From Comamonas thiooxydans (lineage in GTDB: Bacteria > Pseudomonadota > Gammaproteobacteria > Burkholderiales > Burkholderiaceae_C), in contig NZ_BBVD01000002.1 in the NCBI RefSeq assembly GCF_000964545.1, positions 248,001 to 312,000 on the forward strand: a stretch of DNA of 64,000 nucleotides. Direction: 5' to 3'. Within the stretch, counting starts at the first letter, position 1. Every line of letters starts with the position of its first letter. Shown here piece after piece: positions 20,084 to 28,528 of this stretch. The translations under genes were made by a program, and so were the position numbers. Under the pieces are notes generated by a model. The model was not told the DNA's origin. It did not search any database and was given only the letters and a program-made list of their open reading frames with translations.

Positions 20084-20425
20084 TCAGGCCAGGGCCTTGA
20101 ACTCCAGAGCCATGCCCGACTGCTCGCTTGCATATTGCGTCAGATTGGCAAAGAACTCGCCAGCACCCTTGGTGTCCAGCCAGACTTTCTTGTCTTCGTC
20201 AAAGCGATAGTGAAAGCCGCCTGCCTTGGCCGCCAGCCAGATTTCATGCAGGGGTTTTTGCTGGTTGATGACAATCTGGCTGCGATTGGCAAACACCAAA
20301 GTCACCATGCCGCCCACACGCTGGGCATCAAGGTCGGCATCGGTTTCGTCATTGATGCGATCACAGCATTGCTCCACAGCCAGCAGAAGTTGGTCGGCGC
20401 GATCCAGATATTCAAGGTCAGTCAT
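20084..20425 (-). CDS. cyaY: iron-sulfur cluster assembly protein CyaY (frataxin)
   Basis: 113 residues from the ATG at 20425 (MTDLEYLDRAD), the usual length. Frataxin fold: acidic first helix (EYLDRADQLL...DRINDETDADLD), the strand VTLVFANRSQIVINQQ and the sheet segment KPLHEIWLAAKAGGFHYR. It binds iron and modulates IscS-based cluster assembly. Divergent from lptM with only 12 bases between the start codons. Confidence 0.94.
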   Translation of the reverse strand: MTDLEYLDRADQLLLAVEQCCDRINDETDADLDAQRVGGMVTLVFANRSQIVINQQKPLHEIWLAAKAGGFHYRFDEDKKVWLDTKGAGEFFANLTQYASEQSGMALEFKALA

Positions 20426-20437
20426 TACAATTTGCCC

Positions 20438-20686
20438 ATGTTGAAAGCCAACCAAATTTTAGTCAGGAGCATTGCCCTTGCGGCTTGTGCGGCGTCCCTG
20501 GCAGCACTTTCCGCCTGCGGGCAAAAAGGCCCGCTCTATCTGCCTACAGATCCTGCGGCGCAGGGTCGCGCCACGCTGCCCGAAACGCTGGGCATTTCCA
20601 CCAAGCCTTCCAGCGCAGCAACACCTGCAACGAAAGCCACGCCGATAGAGGCCAACGAGATTCCCCAGACCGATGCCAAGCCCTGA
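20438..20686 (+). CDS. lptM: small lipoprotein LptM (YifL-like)
   Basis: 82 residues from the ATG at 20438. A lipoprotein signal peptide (lipobox LSAC, Cys27) is followed at once by the family signature GQKGPLYLP, then a proline/threonine/alanine-rich tail. In E. coli LptM helps mature the LptD lipopolysaccharide translocon. In many proteobacteria lptM precedes lysA; here a metallo-beta-lactamase-fold gene follows instead. Confidence 0.85.
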   Translation: MLKANQILVRSIALAACAASLAALSACGQKGPLYLPTDPAAQGRATLPETLGISTKPSSAATPATKATPIEANEIPQTDAKP

Positions 20687-20760
20687 GGCTTGATGCACAT
20701 CAACATGGCGCCCGGACTTACTCTCTAGAGTGATGGCATCTTGTCCTTTGACAAACTGCC

Positions 20761-21588
20761 ATGTCCATTGAGCTCTATCGCGACAAAAACCACGTCTGTC
20801 TGATGTTCACCGACCTCATCGAGGAGGACGGTCAGGCGATTCAGGCCAACCAGTTCCTGATCGTGGACAACGGCACGGGGGCCATCATTGATCCCGGTGG
20901 CAACCTGGCTTTCAACGAGCTGTTCATGGGCATGTCGCGGCATTTCCCGCCGCAAAAGCTCGCCTATCTGATTGCCTCGCATGCCGACCCGGACATCATC
21001 GCCTCGCTGGATCGCTGGATGAGCAGCACGCGCGCACAACTGGTCATCTCGCGCATCTGGGAGCGCTTTGCACCGCACTTCACCAAGGTGGGCAAAACGG
21101 AAAACCGCGTCATTGGCGTACCTGACTCGGGCGGACGCCTGCCTCTGGGCCACAGCGAGCTGGTGTTGCTGCCCGCGCATTTTCTCCATGCCGAGGGCAA
21201 CTTCCACTTCTACGACCCGATCAGCAAGATTCTGTTCACGGGCGACCTGGGCGTCTCTCTGACCACCGGCGCAGAAGCGCAGAAGCCCGTCACCGACCTC
21301 GCCCCGCATATTGCACGCATGGAAGGCTTTCACCGCCGCTACATGGTCTCCAACAAGATTTTGAGACTATGGGTGCAGATGGCACGGCAGTTGCCCATAG
21401 ACATGATTGTTCCCCAGCATGGCGCTCCCATCATGGGCAAACAGGCGATTGGCGACCTGTTCAACTGGCTCGAAAGCCTGCAATGCGGCATCGACCTGTT
21501 CGACCAGCGCGCTTACCAGTTGCCTTCGGCAGAGATCGACCCGATCTCGCGTCAGGTACGTCCGCCGCTGCGCGCCGTGGCAGGTTGA
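20761..21588 (+). CDS. metallo-beta-lactamase-fold protein of the oxygen-binding di-iron (ODP-like) type
   Basis: 275 residues, no signal peptide. The metal site differs from typical hydrolases: HADPD (His74, Asp76, Asp78) is followed by isoleucine where HxHxDH enzymes have histidine. The remaining ligands are visible in LHAEGNFH (His143), FTGDLG (Asp162) and PQHGAPI (His220). This set resembles the di-iron domain of flavodiiron and ODP oxygen-sensing proteins. There is no flavodoxin domain and no adjacent partner. Its 3' end overlaps the convergent msrQ gene by 37 bases. Likely role: oxygen, peroxide or nitric oxide binding or reduction; this is inference. Confidence 0.72.
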   Translation: MSIELYRDKNHVCLMFTDLIEEDGQAIQANQFLIVDNGTGAIIDPGGNLAFNELFMGMSRHFPPQKLAYLIASHADPDIIASLDRWMSSTRAQLVISRIWERFAPHFTKVGKTENRVIGVPDSGGRLPLGHSELVLLPAHFLHAEGNFHFYDPISKILFTGDLGVSLTTGAEAQKPVTDLAPHIARMEGFHRRYMVSNKILRLWVQMARQLPIDMIVPQHGAPIMGKQAIGDLFNWLESLQCGIDLFDQRAYQLPSAEIDPISRQVRPPLRAVAG

Positions 21589-22184
21589 TTGCTTCTGAGT
21601 GCACGCAGCACTCGCCAGCCGAGCAAGCTACCGAGAATGGCTGCATAGACGGCCACCTCGCCAAAATTGTTCTTGCCGGCGCGCATCCAGAAAAAATGCA
21701 GCAAGGCCAGCGGCACCGCCACATAGACTGCTCGGTGCAGCCACTGCCAGCGCTTGCCGCCCAGAGCCCTGAGCATGAACTTTGGCGAGGTGACGGCCAG
21801 CACCAGCAGCAGCAGCCAGGTGCTGAAACCCACCAAGATGAACGGGCGCTTGGGAATATCGGCCACGATATCGCCCCAGTCCAGCCCCATGTCGAACCAG
21901 GCATAGCAAAGCAGGTGCAGACAGGCGTAGAAGAACACATACAGGCCCAGCATGCGCCGGTAACGCACCAGCAGATTCCAGCCGCTGATCTGGCGCAGCG
22001 GCGTCACCGCCAGCACTATGCAGAGAAAGCGCAGGGTCCAGTCGCCCGTGCTGCGCAGCAGGGCTTCGGCCGGATTGGCCCCCAGCCCGTCAGTGAACGC
22101 CGCATATAACAGCCATGCGCAAGGCAGCAGGCACAGCATGAAGACCAGTGGCTTGGCCCAGGGCTTGAGCAACCAGGCCTGCAT
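21552..22184 (-). CDS. msrQ: heme-binding membrane subunit MsrQ of the periplasmic methionine sulfoxide reductase
   Basis: 210 residues with about six membrane helices in the ferric-reductase-like YedZ arrangement (VRYRRMLGLYVFFYACLH, WQWLHRAVYVAVPLALLHF), carrying the heme-ligand histidines. It passes electrons from the quinone pool or cytoplasmic flavin to MsrP. The start codon overlaps the last base of msrP, the usual operon order msrP-msrQ. Confidence 0.92.
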   Translation of the reverse strand: MQAWLLKPWAKPLVFMLCLLPCAWLLYAAFTDGLGANPAEALLRSTGDWTLRFLCIVLAVTPLRQISGWNLLVRYRRMLGLYVFFYACLHLLCYAWFDMGLDWGDIVADIPKRPFILVGFSTWLLLLVLAVTSPKFMLRALGGKRWQWLHRAVYVAVPLALLHFFWMRAGKNNFGEVAVYAAILGSLLGWRVLRALRSNQPATARSGGRT

Positions 22185-23176
22185 CAGTAGAACTTCTTCA
22201 GGTCCATGCCCGCATACAGCGACGCCACCTGATCGCCATAGCCGTTGAACAGCAGAGTCTTGCGGCGCTTGGCGAACAGCCCGCCCTCACCGATGCGCCG
22301 CTCGGTGGCCTGGCTCCAGCGCGGATGATCGACCTCGGGATTCACATTCGAATAAAAGCCGTACTCGTTGCGTGCCGCCTTGTTCCAGGCGGTGCCTGGC
22401 TCCTTGTCGGTCAGGCGGATCGCCACCAGCGACTTGGCGCTCTTGAAACCATACTTCCAGGGCACGACCAGGCGCAGCGGCGCACCATTCTGGTTGGGCA
22501 GGACCTCGCCATACATGCCGAAGGCCAGCAGCGTCAGCGGGTGCATGGCCTCATCCAGCCGCAAGCCTTCGGTATAGGGCCAGTCCAGCACGCCGCTTCT
22601 GAGTCCTGGCATCTGGGCCTTGTCGGCCAGGGTGACGAACTCCACATACCTGGCGCCGGAGAGCGGCTGCACTTTCTTGAGCAGTTCGGACAACGAGTAG
22701 CCCACCCAGGGGATGACCATGGACCAGCCCTCCACGCAGCGCAGGCGGTAGATGCGCTCTTCCATGGGCGCGAGCTTGAGCAGGCTGTCGATGTCCAGGG
22801 TCTGCGGCTTCTGCACCAGGCCTTCGATGCGCACCGTCCAGGGCCGGGTCTTGAGCGTGTGTGCATTGCGTGCGGGCTCGTCCTTGTCGAGCCCGAACTC
22901 GTAGAAATTGTTGTAGCCCGTGGCGTCCTTGTAGGCCGTGGCGGCCTCTACCGTCATGGCCCCGGCAAGCTTGCTGGGCTGGCCCTTGAGAGGCGGCAGG
23001 CTGCTTCGCTCGGTCGCCGCCCATGCATTGCGGCCGGCCCAGCCGGCCAAGGTGGCGCCCGCCGCCCCCATGGCCAGGGTCTGCAGAAAGTCCCGGCGCT
23101 GCAGGTATTGGATCCGAGGCGTGATCTCGCTGCCTAGTGGATGCTCGAAGCCTTGGTTGCTGTGACGAATCAGCAT
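22184..23176 (-). CDS. msrP: periplasmic methionine sulfoxide reductase catalytic subunit MsrP (molybdopterin)
   Basis: 330 residues from the ATG at 23176 (GGGAG seven bases upstream). A Tat signal peptide with QRRDFLQTLA (Arg27-Arg28) leads into the oxidoreductase molybdopterin-binding fold. The Mo-ligand cysteine is in LRCVEGWSMVIPW, and VPWKYGFKSAKS and the NPEVDHPRWSQATERRIG segment are typical of YedY. It repairs oxidised methionines in periplasmic proteins with electrons from MsrQ. Confidence 0.93.
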   Translation of the reverse strand: MLIRHSNQGFEHPLGSEITPRIQYLQRRDFLQTLAMGAAGATLAGWAGRNAWAATERSSLPPLKGQPSKLAGAMTVEAATAYKDATGYNNFYEFGLDKDEPARNAHTLKTRPWTVRIEGLVQKPQTLDIDSLLKLAPMEERIYRLRCVEGWSMVIPWVGYSLSELLKKVQPLSGARYVEFVTLADKAQMPGLRSGVLDWPYTEGLRLDEAMHPLTLLAFGMYGEVLPNQNGAPLRLVVPWKYGFKSAKSLVAIRLTDKEPGTAWNKAARNEYGFYSNVNPEVDHPRWSQATERRIGEGGLFAKRRKTLLFNGYGDQVASLYAGMDLKKFY

Positions 23177-23256
23177 AGGAATGCTCCCAAACGACAATCA
23201 AGAGTAGTGCGATTTGGAAGCCCTCAGCGTCAGCAAAGTTCCCCCGAAGTGCTTAA

Positions 23257-23348
23257 TAAAAAAGGAGCTTCTTGCGCTTGATGATCAATGGTTTCAGATT
23301 GCTTTCAACCTGAAATCCTTATTCAATCAGCGCAAGCAGCTCCTGTTT
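23257..23348. repeat. long intergenic palindromic repeat, copy L2
   Basis: Left arm with AGGAGCT and TTGCGCTTGAT and right arm with ATCAGCGCAA and AGCTCCT are complementary over about 20 bp with small bulges. The inner hairpin is TTTCAG...CTGAAA. Same layout as copies at 3692 and 51031. It lies between msrP and ccsB. Confidence 0.75.
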
Positions 23349-23370
23349 TCTGGAGTGCTTGTTACGCGGC

Positions 23371-24705
23371 CTACAGCTCGCCGTAGCTGTGCAGGCCCGA
23401 CAGAAACATGTTCACGCCCAGGAAGGCAAAGGTGGTGACGGCCAGACCCGCCAGTGCCCACCAGGCAGACACCGTGCCGCGCAGGCCCTTCATCAGGCGC
23501 ATATGCAGCCAGGCTGCATAGTTGAGCCAGACGATCAGCGCCCAGGTTTCCTTGGGGTCCCAGCTCCAGTAGCCGCCCCAGGCCTCGGCCGCCCACAGAG
23601 CGCCGAGCACGGTGGCGATGGTGAAGAAGGCAAAGCCCACGGCGATGGCCTTGTACATCACGTCGTCCAGAATCTCGAACGAGGGCAGACGGGCCGCAAT
23701 GCGCTTGCGCGAGAGCAGGATGCCGGCCACGATCAGGGCCGAGATGCCGAAGTACACCATCCAGTAGCTGCCGCCGTTCTCGGTCGCACCCTTGCGAAAG
23801 ACGATGGGCTCGAAGCACAGCACCACGCCCAGCAGCCACAGCGGCGCAAGCTTGTACCACTTGGTCTCGGTGGCCTGCTGCTTGATCAGATAGGCAAACG
23901 CCACCATGGCAGACAGCGCAAACGTGCCGTAGCCGATGAAGTTGGCGGGCACATGCAGCTTCATCCACCAGCTCTTGAGAGCCGGCACCAGTGGCTGAAT
24001 CTCATGGGCCTGGCGCACCAGCGTGTACCAGAGCAGAAAGCCCACGGCCGCGCTGACCACCAGCATCACAAAGCCGCCCAGGGCACGCGTGTCGTAATGC
24101 TGCTCGTAGTACAGATAGAAGATGGCCGTCATCCAGCAAAACATGACGAACACTTCGTAGAGATTGCTGACGGGGATATGGCCGATGTCCGGGCCCAGCA
24201 GATAGCTCTCGTACCAGCGCACCATGGTGCCGATCAGCGCCATGGCGACGGCCAGCCAGGCCAGGCGCGAGCCCAGCAGCGACATGACCGAGCGCTCGCC
24301 CTTGGCAAACACGCCTATCCAGTAGAACGCCGTGCTGATGAAGAACACCATGCTCATCCACAGGATGGCGGACTGGCTGGAGAGGAAGTACTTCAGGCCG
24401 AAGACGGTCTCCGACCGTGCCAGTTCGCCGCCATCTCCTCCCTGGTACAGACCGATGGCCATCAGCGAGAAGCCGGCCACGGTCAGCATCAGCACCGCCA
24501 GCGGGCGCCAGAACCAGCCCATCCAGATCATGGCCGGGATGGTCGCCAGCAAAATGCCCTTCTCATACACATCCATATAGGCGGCGTAGCGCTGCAGCGC
24601 ATAGCCCAGGCCCACGGCCACCACGACCGCGAACAACCAGTCAAACCAGTTGCGGCGGGCGAAATAGCCTTCGTTCAGAGTCAATGTCGTGGTTGCGGTG
24701 TTCAT
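23371..24705 (-). CDS. ccsB: cytochrome c biogenesis protein CcsB/ResC (system II)
   Basis: 444 residues, about eight or more membrane helices. Carries the heme-handling tryptophan-rich motif WGGYWSWDPKETWALIVW near the C-terminus, with conserved histidines in flanking loops (HVPANFIGYG, AAWLHMR). With ResB it exports heme and attaches it to CXXCH apocytochromes in the periplasm. Its start overlaps the resB stop by 4 bases. Confidence 0.93.
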   Translation of the reverse strand: MNTATTTLTLNEGYFARRNWFDWLFAVVVAVGLGYALQRYAAYMDVYEKGILLATIPAMIWMGWFWRPLAVLMLTVAGFSLMAIGLYQGGDGGELARSETVFGLKYFLSSQSAILWMSMVFFISTAFYWIGVFAKGERSVMSLLGSRLAWLAVAMALIGTMVRWYESYLLGPDIGHIPVSNLYEVFVMFCWMTAIFYLYYEQHYDTRALGGFVMLVVSAAVGFLLWYTLVRQAHEIQPLVPALKSWWMKLHVPANFIGYGTFALSAMVAFAYLIKQQATETKWYKLAPLWLLGVVLCFEPIVFRKGATENGGSYWMVYFGISALIVAGILLSRKRIAARLPSFEILDDVMYKAIAVGFAFFTIATVLGALWAAEAWGGYWSWDPKETWALIVWLNYAAWLHMRLMKGLRGTVSAWWALAGLAVTTFAFLGVNMFLSGLHSYGEL

Positions 24706-26882
24706 ACAGAACCTCCGGGAGTCTTCTTTTGTAAGGGCTTGGCCCCGATCAGCTTGTCGGCCAGCATGACGAACTCGCGGTCGCCATCCATGGTCTTGCG
24801 GTTGGTGGACAAGGCCATGTTCGCATGGCTGCCATCATTCGCAGGGGTCAGCCAGATCCAGATGCGGCGGTCACGCACGTACAGCATGGCAAAAACGCCG
24901 ATGATCAGGAAGAGGCAACCCAGGTAAACAATGTTTTTACCAGGGGCACGCGCCACCTGAAACACGCTGGCCTGGACCTGCTTGAAGTCCTGCAGCATGA
25001 AGACAACGGGTGCCGGATAGAACTGCGCGTCGCTGAGCGAGAACACCGATTGCGTCATGAAGGCCTGGGTCTTCTCGTCGTTCTCGAAAGGCTTGAGCCC
25101 CGCCTGCTGGCGCACCTGCTGAGCCAGCTCGAACAGCACGCCGTTGAGAATCCGCACCAGCACCTCGCCGGCGCGCTCGCGCTCGGCCTCGGGCACATTG
25201 CTGTCCATGAAGTCCGATATCGCCTGCAAACCACCCAGCTGGCGGCCGTCAGGGCCCTTGAACTTGGCGTCCTGGCCGGCAAACAGCTCCAGCGCCTTGA
25301 GCGCGGACTGCGTCAGCGGCTCGGCCAGCTCGGGTTTGGAGACATCGACCGCCCGCTGCACATAGGCGCGCGCCGCCTTCTCGGCCTGGGCCTTGTTCTG
25401 CATGGCCTGACGCAGCTGCATGAAGGTGTTCATCGTGCCCTCAGGATCGGCAGGCACGCGCAGATAGCGCATCTGGTCGGCCTGATTCTCACGCACGCCA
25501 AGCAGGAAGACGGGCTGGCCCTCGCCCGTGTCAACGGGCAGCATATAGTTCTGGAACTCGCGCGCCTGACCCGAGGCATCGCGCAGCTTGTAGCCCACGC
25601 TGGGGCCGATATTGCGCAAATCCTTTTTGTCCGTGGTCTTGTGGGCAGCGCCCAGACGCTCGTCGATGGCCTGCCTCAGATCGACCTTGCGCACATCGGT
25701 GCCGGCACCGCCCTTGTCCTGGCCGCCGAAGTTCTCCACATTGATGGTGCGCAGCGCCGTGTACTCCAGCGTCACCTTGTCCTGCTGGCCATCGGCCAGC
25801 TTGCGCACGAACTCGGTGGAGTTGCCGATCACGCCCTCCACGTCGAAAGGCTGGGAGACGCCGTCCATGGGCACGGCATGCAGCTTGACGCTGGAGCCGC
25901 CGTCATCGAAGCTGCTCTGGTAGATCTCTATGCCCTTGTAGCTGGCCGGATGGTTCACTTCCACGCGCTTTTCCAGCTTCTCGCCAGTGGCGCGGTCATG
26001 AATCACTATATCGCTGGCAAACAGCTTGGGCATGCCGGTGGAGTAGTACTCCACGATGAATTTCTTGAGTTCCACCGAAAATGGCAGATCTTGCAGCAAG
26101 ATGCCATCCGATTGATTCAGGATCGCAGTACCGGACTGCGTGCCTTCGGACACCATGAGGTTGCCGCGGAAGGTCGGGTTCTTGATCGACAGACGATGCT
26201 CGGGCGCCACGTCCGAGATCATGCCGCCGCCGGTATAAGGCGTTTTGCCGCCCAGCAGCATCTGGGCCCGCACGATGAGATCGCCGTCAAACAGCCCGCC
26301 AATGCAGATCAGCACGATGGCGCAATGAGCGGCGATATAGCCCAGCTTGTTGGCCGCACCTGCCTTGGCTGCCAGCATCCAGCCGGTACCGGGCCCGGCC
26401 GCCGTGTCGCGCTGCTGCATCTTGACCTTCCAGCCGCCAGACACCAGTTGCTGGCCGATGCGCTTGGCCGCCTCTTCGGTGCTGCCAGCCACATCCGCCT
26501 CGGCGCGATGATGGAAGGCCTTGAGGCTTTGCTCGCGGAGGTTCTCCTTGTAGTTGCGGATGTCGGCCAGATATTTGGGAGCATGGCGGCTCACGCACAG
26601 CGAGGTGCTGATGACCAGGAAGGCCAGAATCAGCAGAAACCACCAGGCGCTGTAGACCGCATTGAGCTTCAGCGCCAGAAACAGCTGCGCCCAGAAGGGA
26701 CCGAACTGGTTGACATAGTTGACCAGCGGTTCATGTTGCTTGAGCACCGTGCCGATGACCGATGCGATGCAGATCACTGTGAGCAGTGAAATCGCAAAGC
26801 GCATGGAGGCCAGCAACTCCAGAGTCGCGCGCACTGCCTGTGAGCGAGAGGAGTCACGATCGCGAAGTGGAAGGTCTGACAT
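24702..26882 (-). CDS. resB: cytochrome c biogenesis protein ResB (Ccs1)
   Basis: 726 residues. Three N-terminal membrane helices (in the regions SMRFAISLLTVICIASVIG, SAWWFLLILAFLVISTSLC and YIAAHCAIVLICIGGLF), a large periplasmic domain (about 220-620) and a final helix near 655 (NIVYLGCLFLIIGVFAMLYV). Partner of CcsB in system II cytochrome c maturation. First gene of the resB-ccsB pair; cytochrome c4, a likely client, is encoded just upstream on the same strand behind a terminator. Confidence 0.93.
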   Translation of the reverse strand: MSDLPLRDRDSSRSQAVRATLELLASMRFAISLLTVICIASVIGTVLKQHEPLVNYVNQFGPFWAQLFLALKLNAVYSAWWFLLILAFLVISTSLCVSRHAPKYLADIRNYKENLREQSLKAFHHRAEADVAGSTEEAAKRIGQQLVSGGWKVKMQQRDTAAGPGTGWMLAAKAGAANKLGYIAAHCAIVLICIGGLFDGDLIVRAQMLLGGKTPYTGGGMISDVAPEHRLSIKNPTFRGNLMVSEGTQSGTAILNQSDGILLQDLPFSVELKKFIVEYYSTGMPKLFASDIVIHDRATGEKLEKRVEVNHPASYKGIEIYQSSFDDGGSSVKLHAVPMDGVSQPFDVEGVIGNSTEFVRKLADGQQDKVTLEYTALRTINVENFGGQDKGGAGTDVRKVDLRQAIDERLGAAHKTTDKKDLRNIGPSVGYKLRDASGQAREFQNYMLPVDTGEGQPVFLLGVRENQADQMRYLRVPADPEGTMNTFMQLRQAMQNKAQAEKAARAYVQRAVDVSKPELAEPLTQSALKALELFAGQDAKFKGPDGRQLGGLQAISDFMDSNVPEAERERAGEVLVRILNGVLFELAQQVRQQAGLKPFENDEKTQAFMTQSVFSLSDAQFYPAPVVFMLQDFKQVQASVFQVARAPGKNIVYLGCLFLIIGVFAMLYVRDRRIWIWLTPANDGSHANMALSTNRKTMDGDREFVMLADKLIGAKPLQKKTPGGSV

Positions 26883-26905
26883 GAGGATGAGATAGAGCCG
26901 AACGC

Positions 26906-26946
26906 AAAAAGGCGGGCCATCTGCTGAACTAGCCGATGGGCCCGCC
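26906..26946 (-). terminator. terminator after the cytochrome c4 gene
   Basis: GGCGGG-CCATC and GATGGGCCCGCC form an 11-bp stem with one bulged base and a 13-base loop. On the minus strand it is followed by TTTTT, so it ends the cytochrome c4 transcript before resB. Confidence 0.8.
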
Positions 26947-27012
26947 TGACTTGGGGGGTGCCAGATGCCTGAAAGTTCCCGGAGTCACCCGCGCATCTGA
27001 TGAAAAGGATTT

Positions 27013-27636
27013 TTAACGCAAGCCAGCTATATAGTCTGCCACGGCCTTGATTTCGCGATCATTAAGCTTGGCAGCAACCTGGGCCATGGGAATGCTATTG
27101 CTGCGCTTGCCGTCGCGGAAGTCCGTCAACGACTTCACGGTGTATTCCGCATGCTGACCCGACAGACGCGGGTACTGGGCCGGAATGCCGGAGCCGTTGG
27201 GGCTGTGGCAGCTCGCACAGGCGGCAATCTGGCGCTCCTGAATGCCACCGCGGTAAATGCGTTCACCCAGGGCGATGGAGTCCTTGTCCTTGGAGAAGCC
27301 GTTCTTGGGTGCCTGGGTATGCAGCCAGGCCGCAATGTTCTGCATATCACCATCGCTGAGCGTGGCAGCGAAGCCCTTCATCACCGGGTCGTTGCGCTTG
27401 CCATCCTTGAACTCGCGCAGCTGCTTGACCAGATACTCGGGGTGCTGGCCGGCCAGCTTGGGCTGCAGGGGAATGGTGGAATTGCCGTCTGCGGCGTGAC
27501 AGGCGGCGCAAACCGCCCCATAACTGGCTTGCCCTTTGGCAGCATCCGCCTTCACAGGTGTTTCTCCCGCCGAAAATGCGGGGAAGGCAGGTGCTGCGAA
27601 AATGGCAGCAGTCAGCAAAGAGGCAAGCAACTTCAT
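27013..27636 (-). CDS. diheme cytochrome c4
   Basis: 207 residues: signal peptide (cleavage near FSA, residue 23) and two class I cytochrome c domains with heme motifs CAACH (43-47) and CASCH (140-144). Each domain repeats the pattern PKLAGQH/PRLSGQH and LREFKDGKR/LTDFRDGKR followed by a methionine ligand (PVMKGFA, IPMAQVA), showing internal duplication. Periplasmic electron carrier to terminal oxidases. Divergent from engB. Confidence 0.92.
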   Translation of the reverse strand: MKLLASLLTAAIFAAPAFPAFSAGETPVKADAAKGQASYGAVCAACHAADGNSTIPLQPKLAGQHPEYLVKQLREFKDGKRNDPVMKGFAATLSDGDMQNIAAWLHTQAPKNGFSKDKDSIALGERIYRGGIQERQIAACASCHSPNGSGIPAQYPRLSGQHAEYTVKSLTDFRDGKRSNSIPMAQVAAKLNDREIKAVADYIAGLR

Positions 27637-27713
27637 ATCAAGGGGCTGGGTCTATTGTTGAGAGCGCGAATCCGTCAAATTCTACAATGGGCCTCCCTGA
27701 AATAGTTACCGTC

Positions 27714-28484
27714 ATGACCCATGCTTCCCCGGATACCACTGCCGGAAAAACACTTTCTTTGATCGACAGCAAGCTTGCGATGGGCTGGATGCACACCGCG
27801 CGCTTTTTCACGACCGCGGCCCAGCTCAACCAGCTGCCCAAGGTCGACGTTCCCGAGATTGCCTTCGTTGGCCGCTCCAACGCCGGCAAGTCCACCGCCA
27901 TCAATACGCTGACCCAGCAAAAGCAGCTGGCTTTCGCTTCCAAGAAGCCCGGTCGTACCCAGCACATCAACCTGTTTGCGCTGGGCAAGCAGGGCGTGAC
28001 CGACGCCGTGCTTGCCGACCTGCCCGGCTATGGCTACGCTGCCGTCTCCCGCACCGACAAGGAGCGCTGGCAGCGCGTCATGCTCAACTATCTGATGAGC
28101 CGCGAAAGCCTCTCCGCCGTGGTGCTGCTGTGCGACCCGCGCCTGGGCCTGACCGAACTCGACGAAGCCCTGCTGGATGCCATCCGCCCACGCGTGGAGC
28201 AAGGCCTGAAGTTCCTCATCGTGCTGACCAAGGCCGACAAGCTGACCCGCGCCGAGCAGGCCAAGATCCTGTCCATCACCAAGCTCAATGCGGGCGGTGG
28301 CGAGGTGCGTCTGTTCTCTGCCCTCAAAAAGCAGGGCGTGGACGATGTGGCCCAGTTGCTGTGGCACTGGTGCCACCCCGAGGGGTTGCCCCAGGCGGGG
28401 ACGCCCCAGGCGGGAATGCCCCAGGCTGCGCCCGTCACCCAAGCGACGCCCGCAGACGAGGCACCTGAGCAAAATCAGCCATAG
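27714..28484 (+). CDS. engB: ribosome biogenesis GTP-binding protein EngB (YihA/YsxC)
   Basis: 256 residues from the ATG at 27714. A possible promoter (TTGAGA at 27658 and TACAAT at 27683, spacing 19) would start transcription near 27695, after the in-frame ATG at 27687, which favours the later start. GTPase motifs: P-loop GRSNAGKST, switch II DLPGYGYA and TKADK. It acts in large-subunit assembly. The C-terminal tail beyond about residue 222 is unusual: three tandem five-residue units of the PQAG type followed by an alanine/proline/glutamate-rich end. The UAG stop lies at the edge of an intergenic repeat. Confidence 0.93.
   Translation: MTHASPDTTAGKTLSLIDSKLAMGWMHTARFFTTAAQLNQLPKVDVPEIAFVGRSNAGKSTAINTLTQQKQLAFASKKPGRTQHINLFALGKQGVTDAVLADLPGYGYAAVSRTDKERWQRVMLNYLMSRESLSAVVLLCDPRLGLTELDEALLDAIRPRVEQGLKFLIVLTKADKLTRAEQAKILSITKLNAGGGEVRLFSALKKQGVDDVAQLLWHWCHPEGLPQAGTPQAGMPQAAPVTQATPADEAPEQNQP
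28386..28430 (+). repeat. three tandem 15-bp units in the engB tail
   Basis: Three successive 15-base units beginning TTG/ACG/ATG and sharing CCCCAGGCGG or CCCCAGGCT encode LPQAG, TPQAG and MPQAA in frame. They lie beyond the conserved GTPase domain and could vary in number without breaking it. Confidence 0.75.
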
Positions 28485-28518
28485 GCGCTTATCTTGCAAG
28501 CGCCAGGAGCTACAAAAA
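28476..28518. repeat. short intergenic palindromic repeat, copy S1
   Basis: GGCGCTT (28484-28490), a 7-base loop and AAGCGCC (28498-28504) form a perfect stem, preceded by AATCAGCC and followed by AGGAGCTACAAAAAG. AATCAGCC, GCGC, AAGCGC and AGCT recur in the same order at 34630-34680. The 3' part also gives the ribosome-binding site of the next gene. Confidence 0.65.
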
Positions 28519-28528
28519 GGAGAGCTTC

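Noticed and set aside
21552..21588. Overlap of the metallo-beta-lactamase gene and msrQ as a sign of frameshift
   Set aside because: Both frames end normally and both proteins have complete family C-termini; it is a simple convergent overlap.
24825..26789. 654-codon open frame antisense to resB
   Set aside because: It mirrors the resB codon pattern, has no recognisable domain and no ribosome-binding site.
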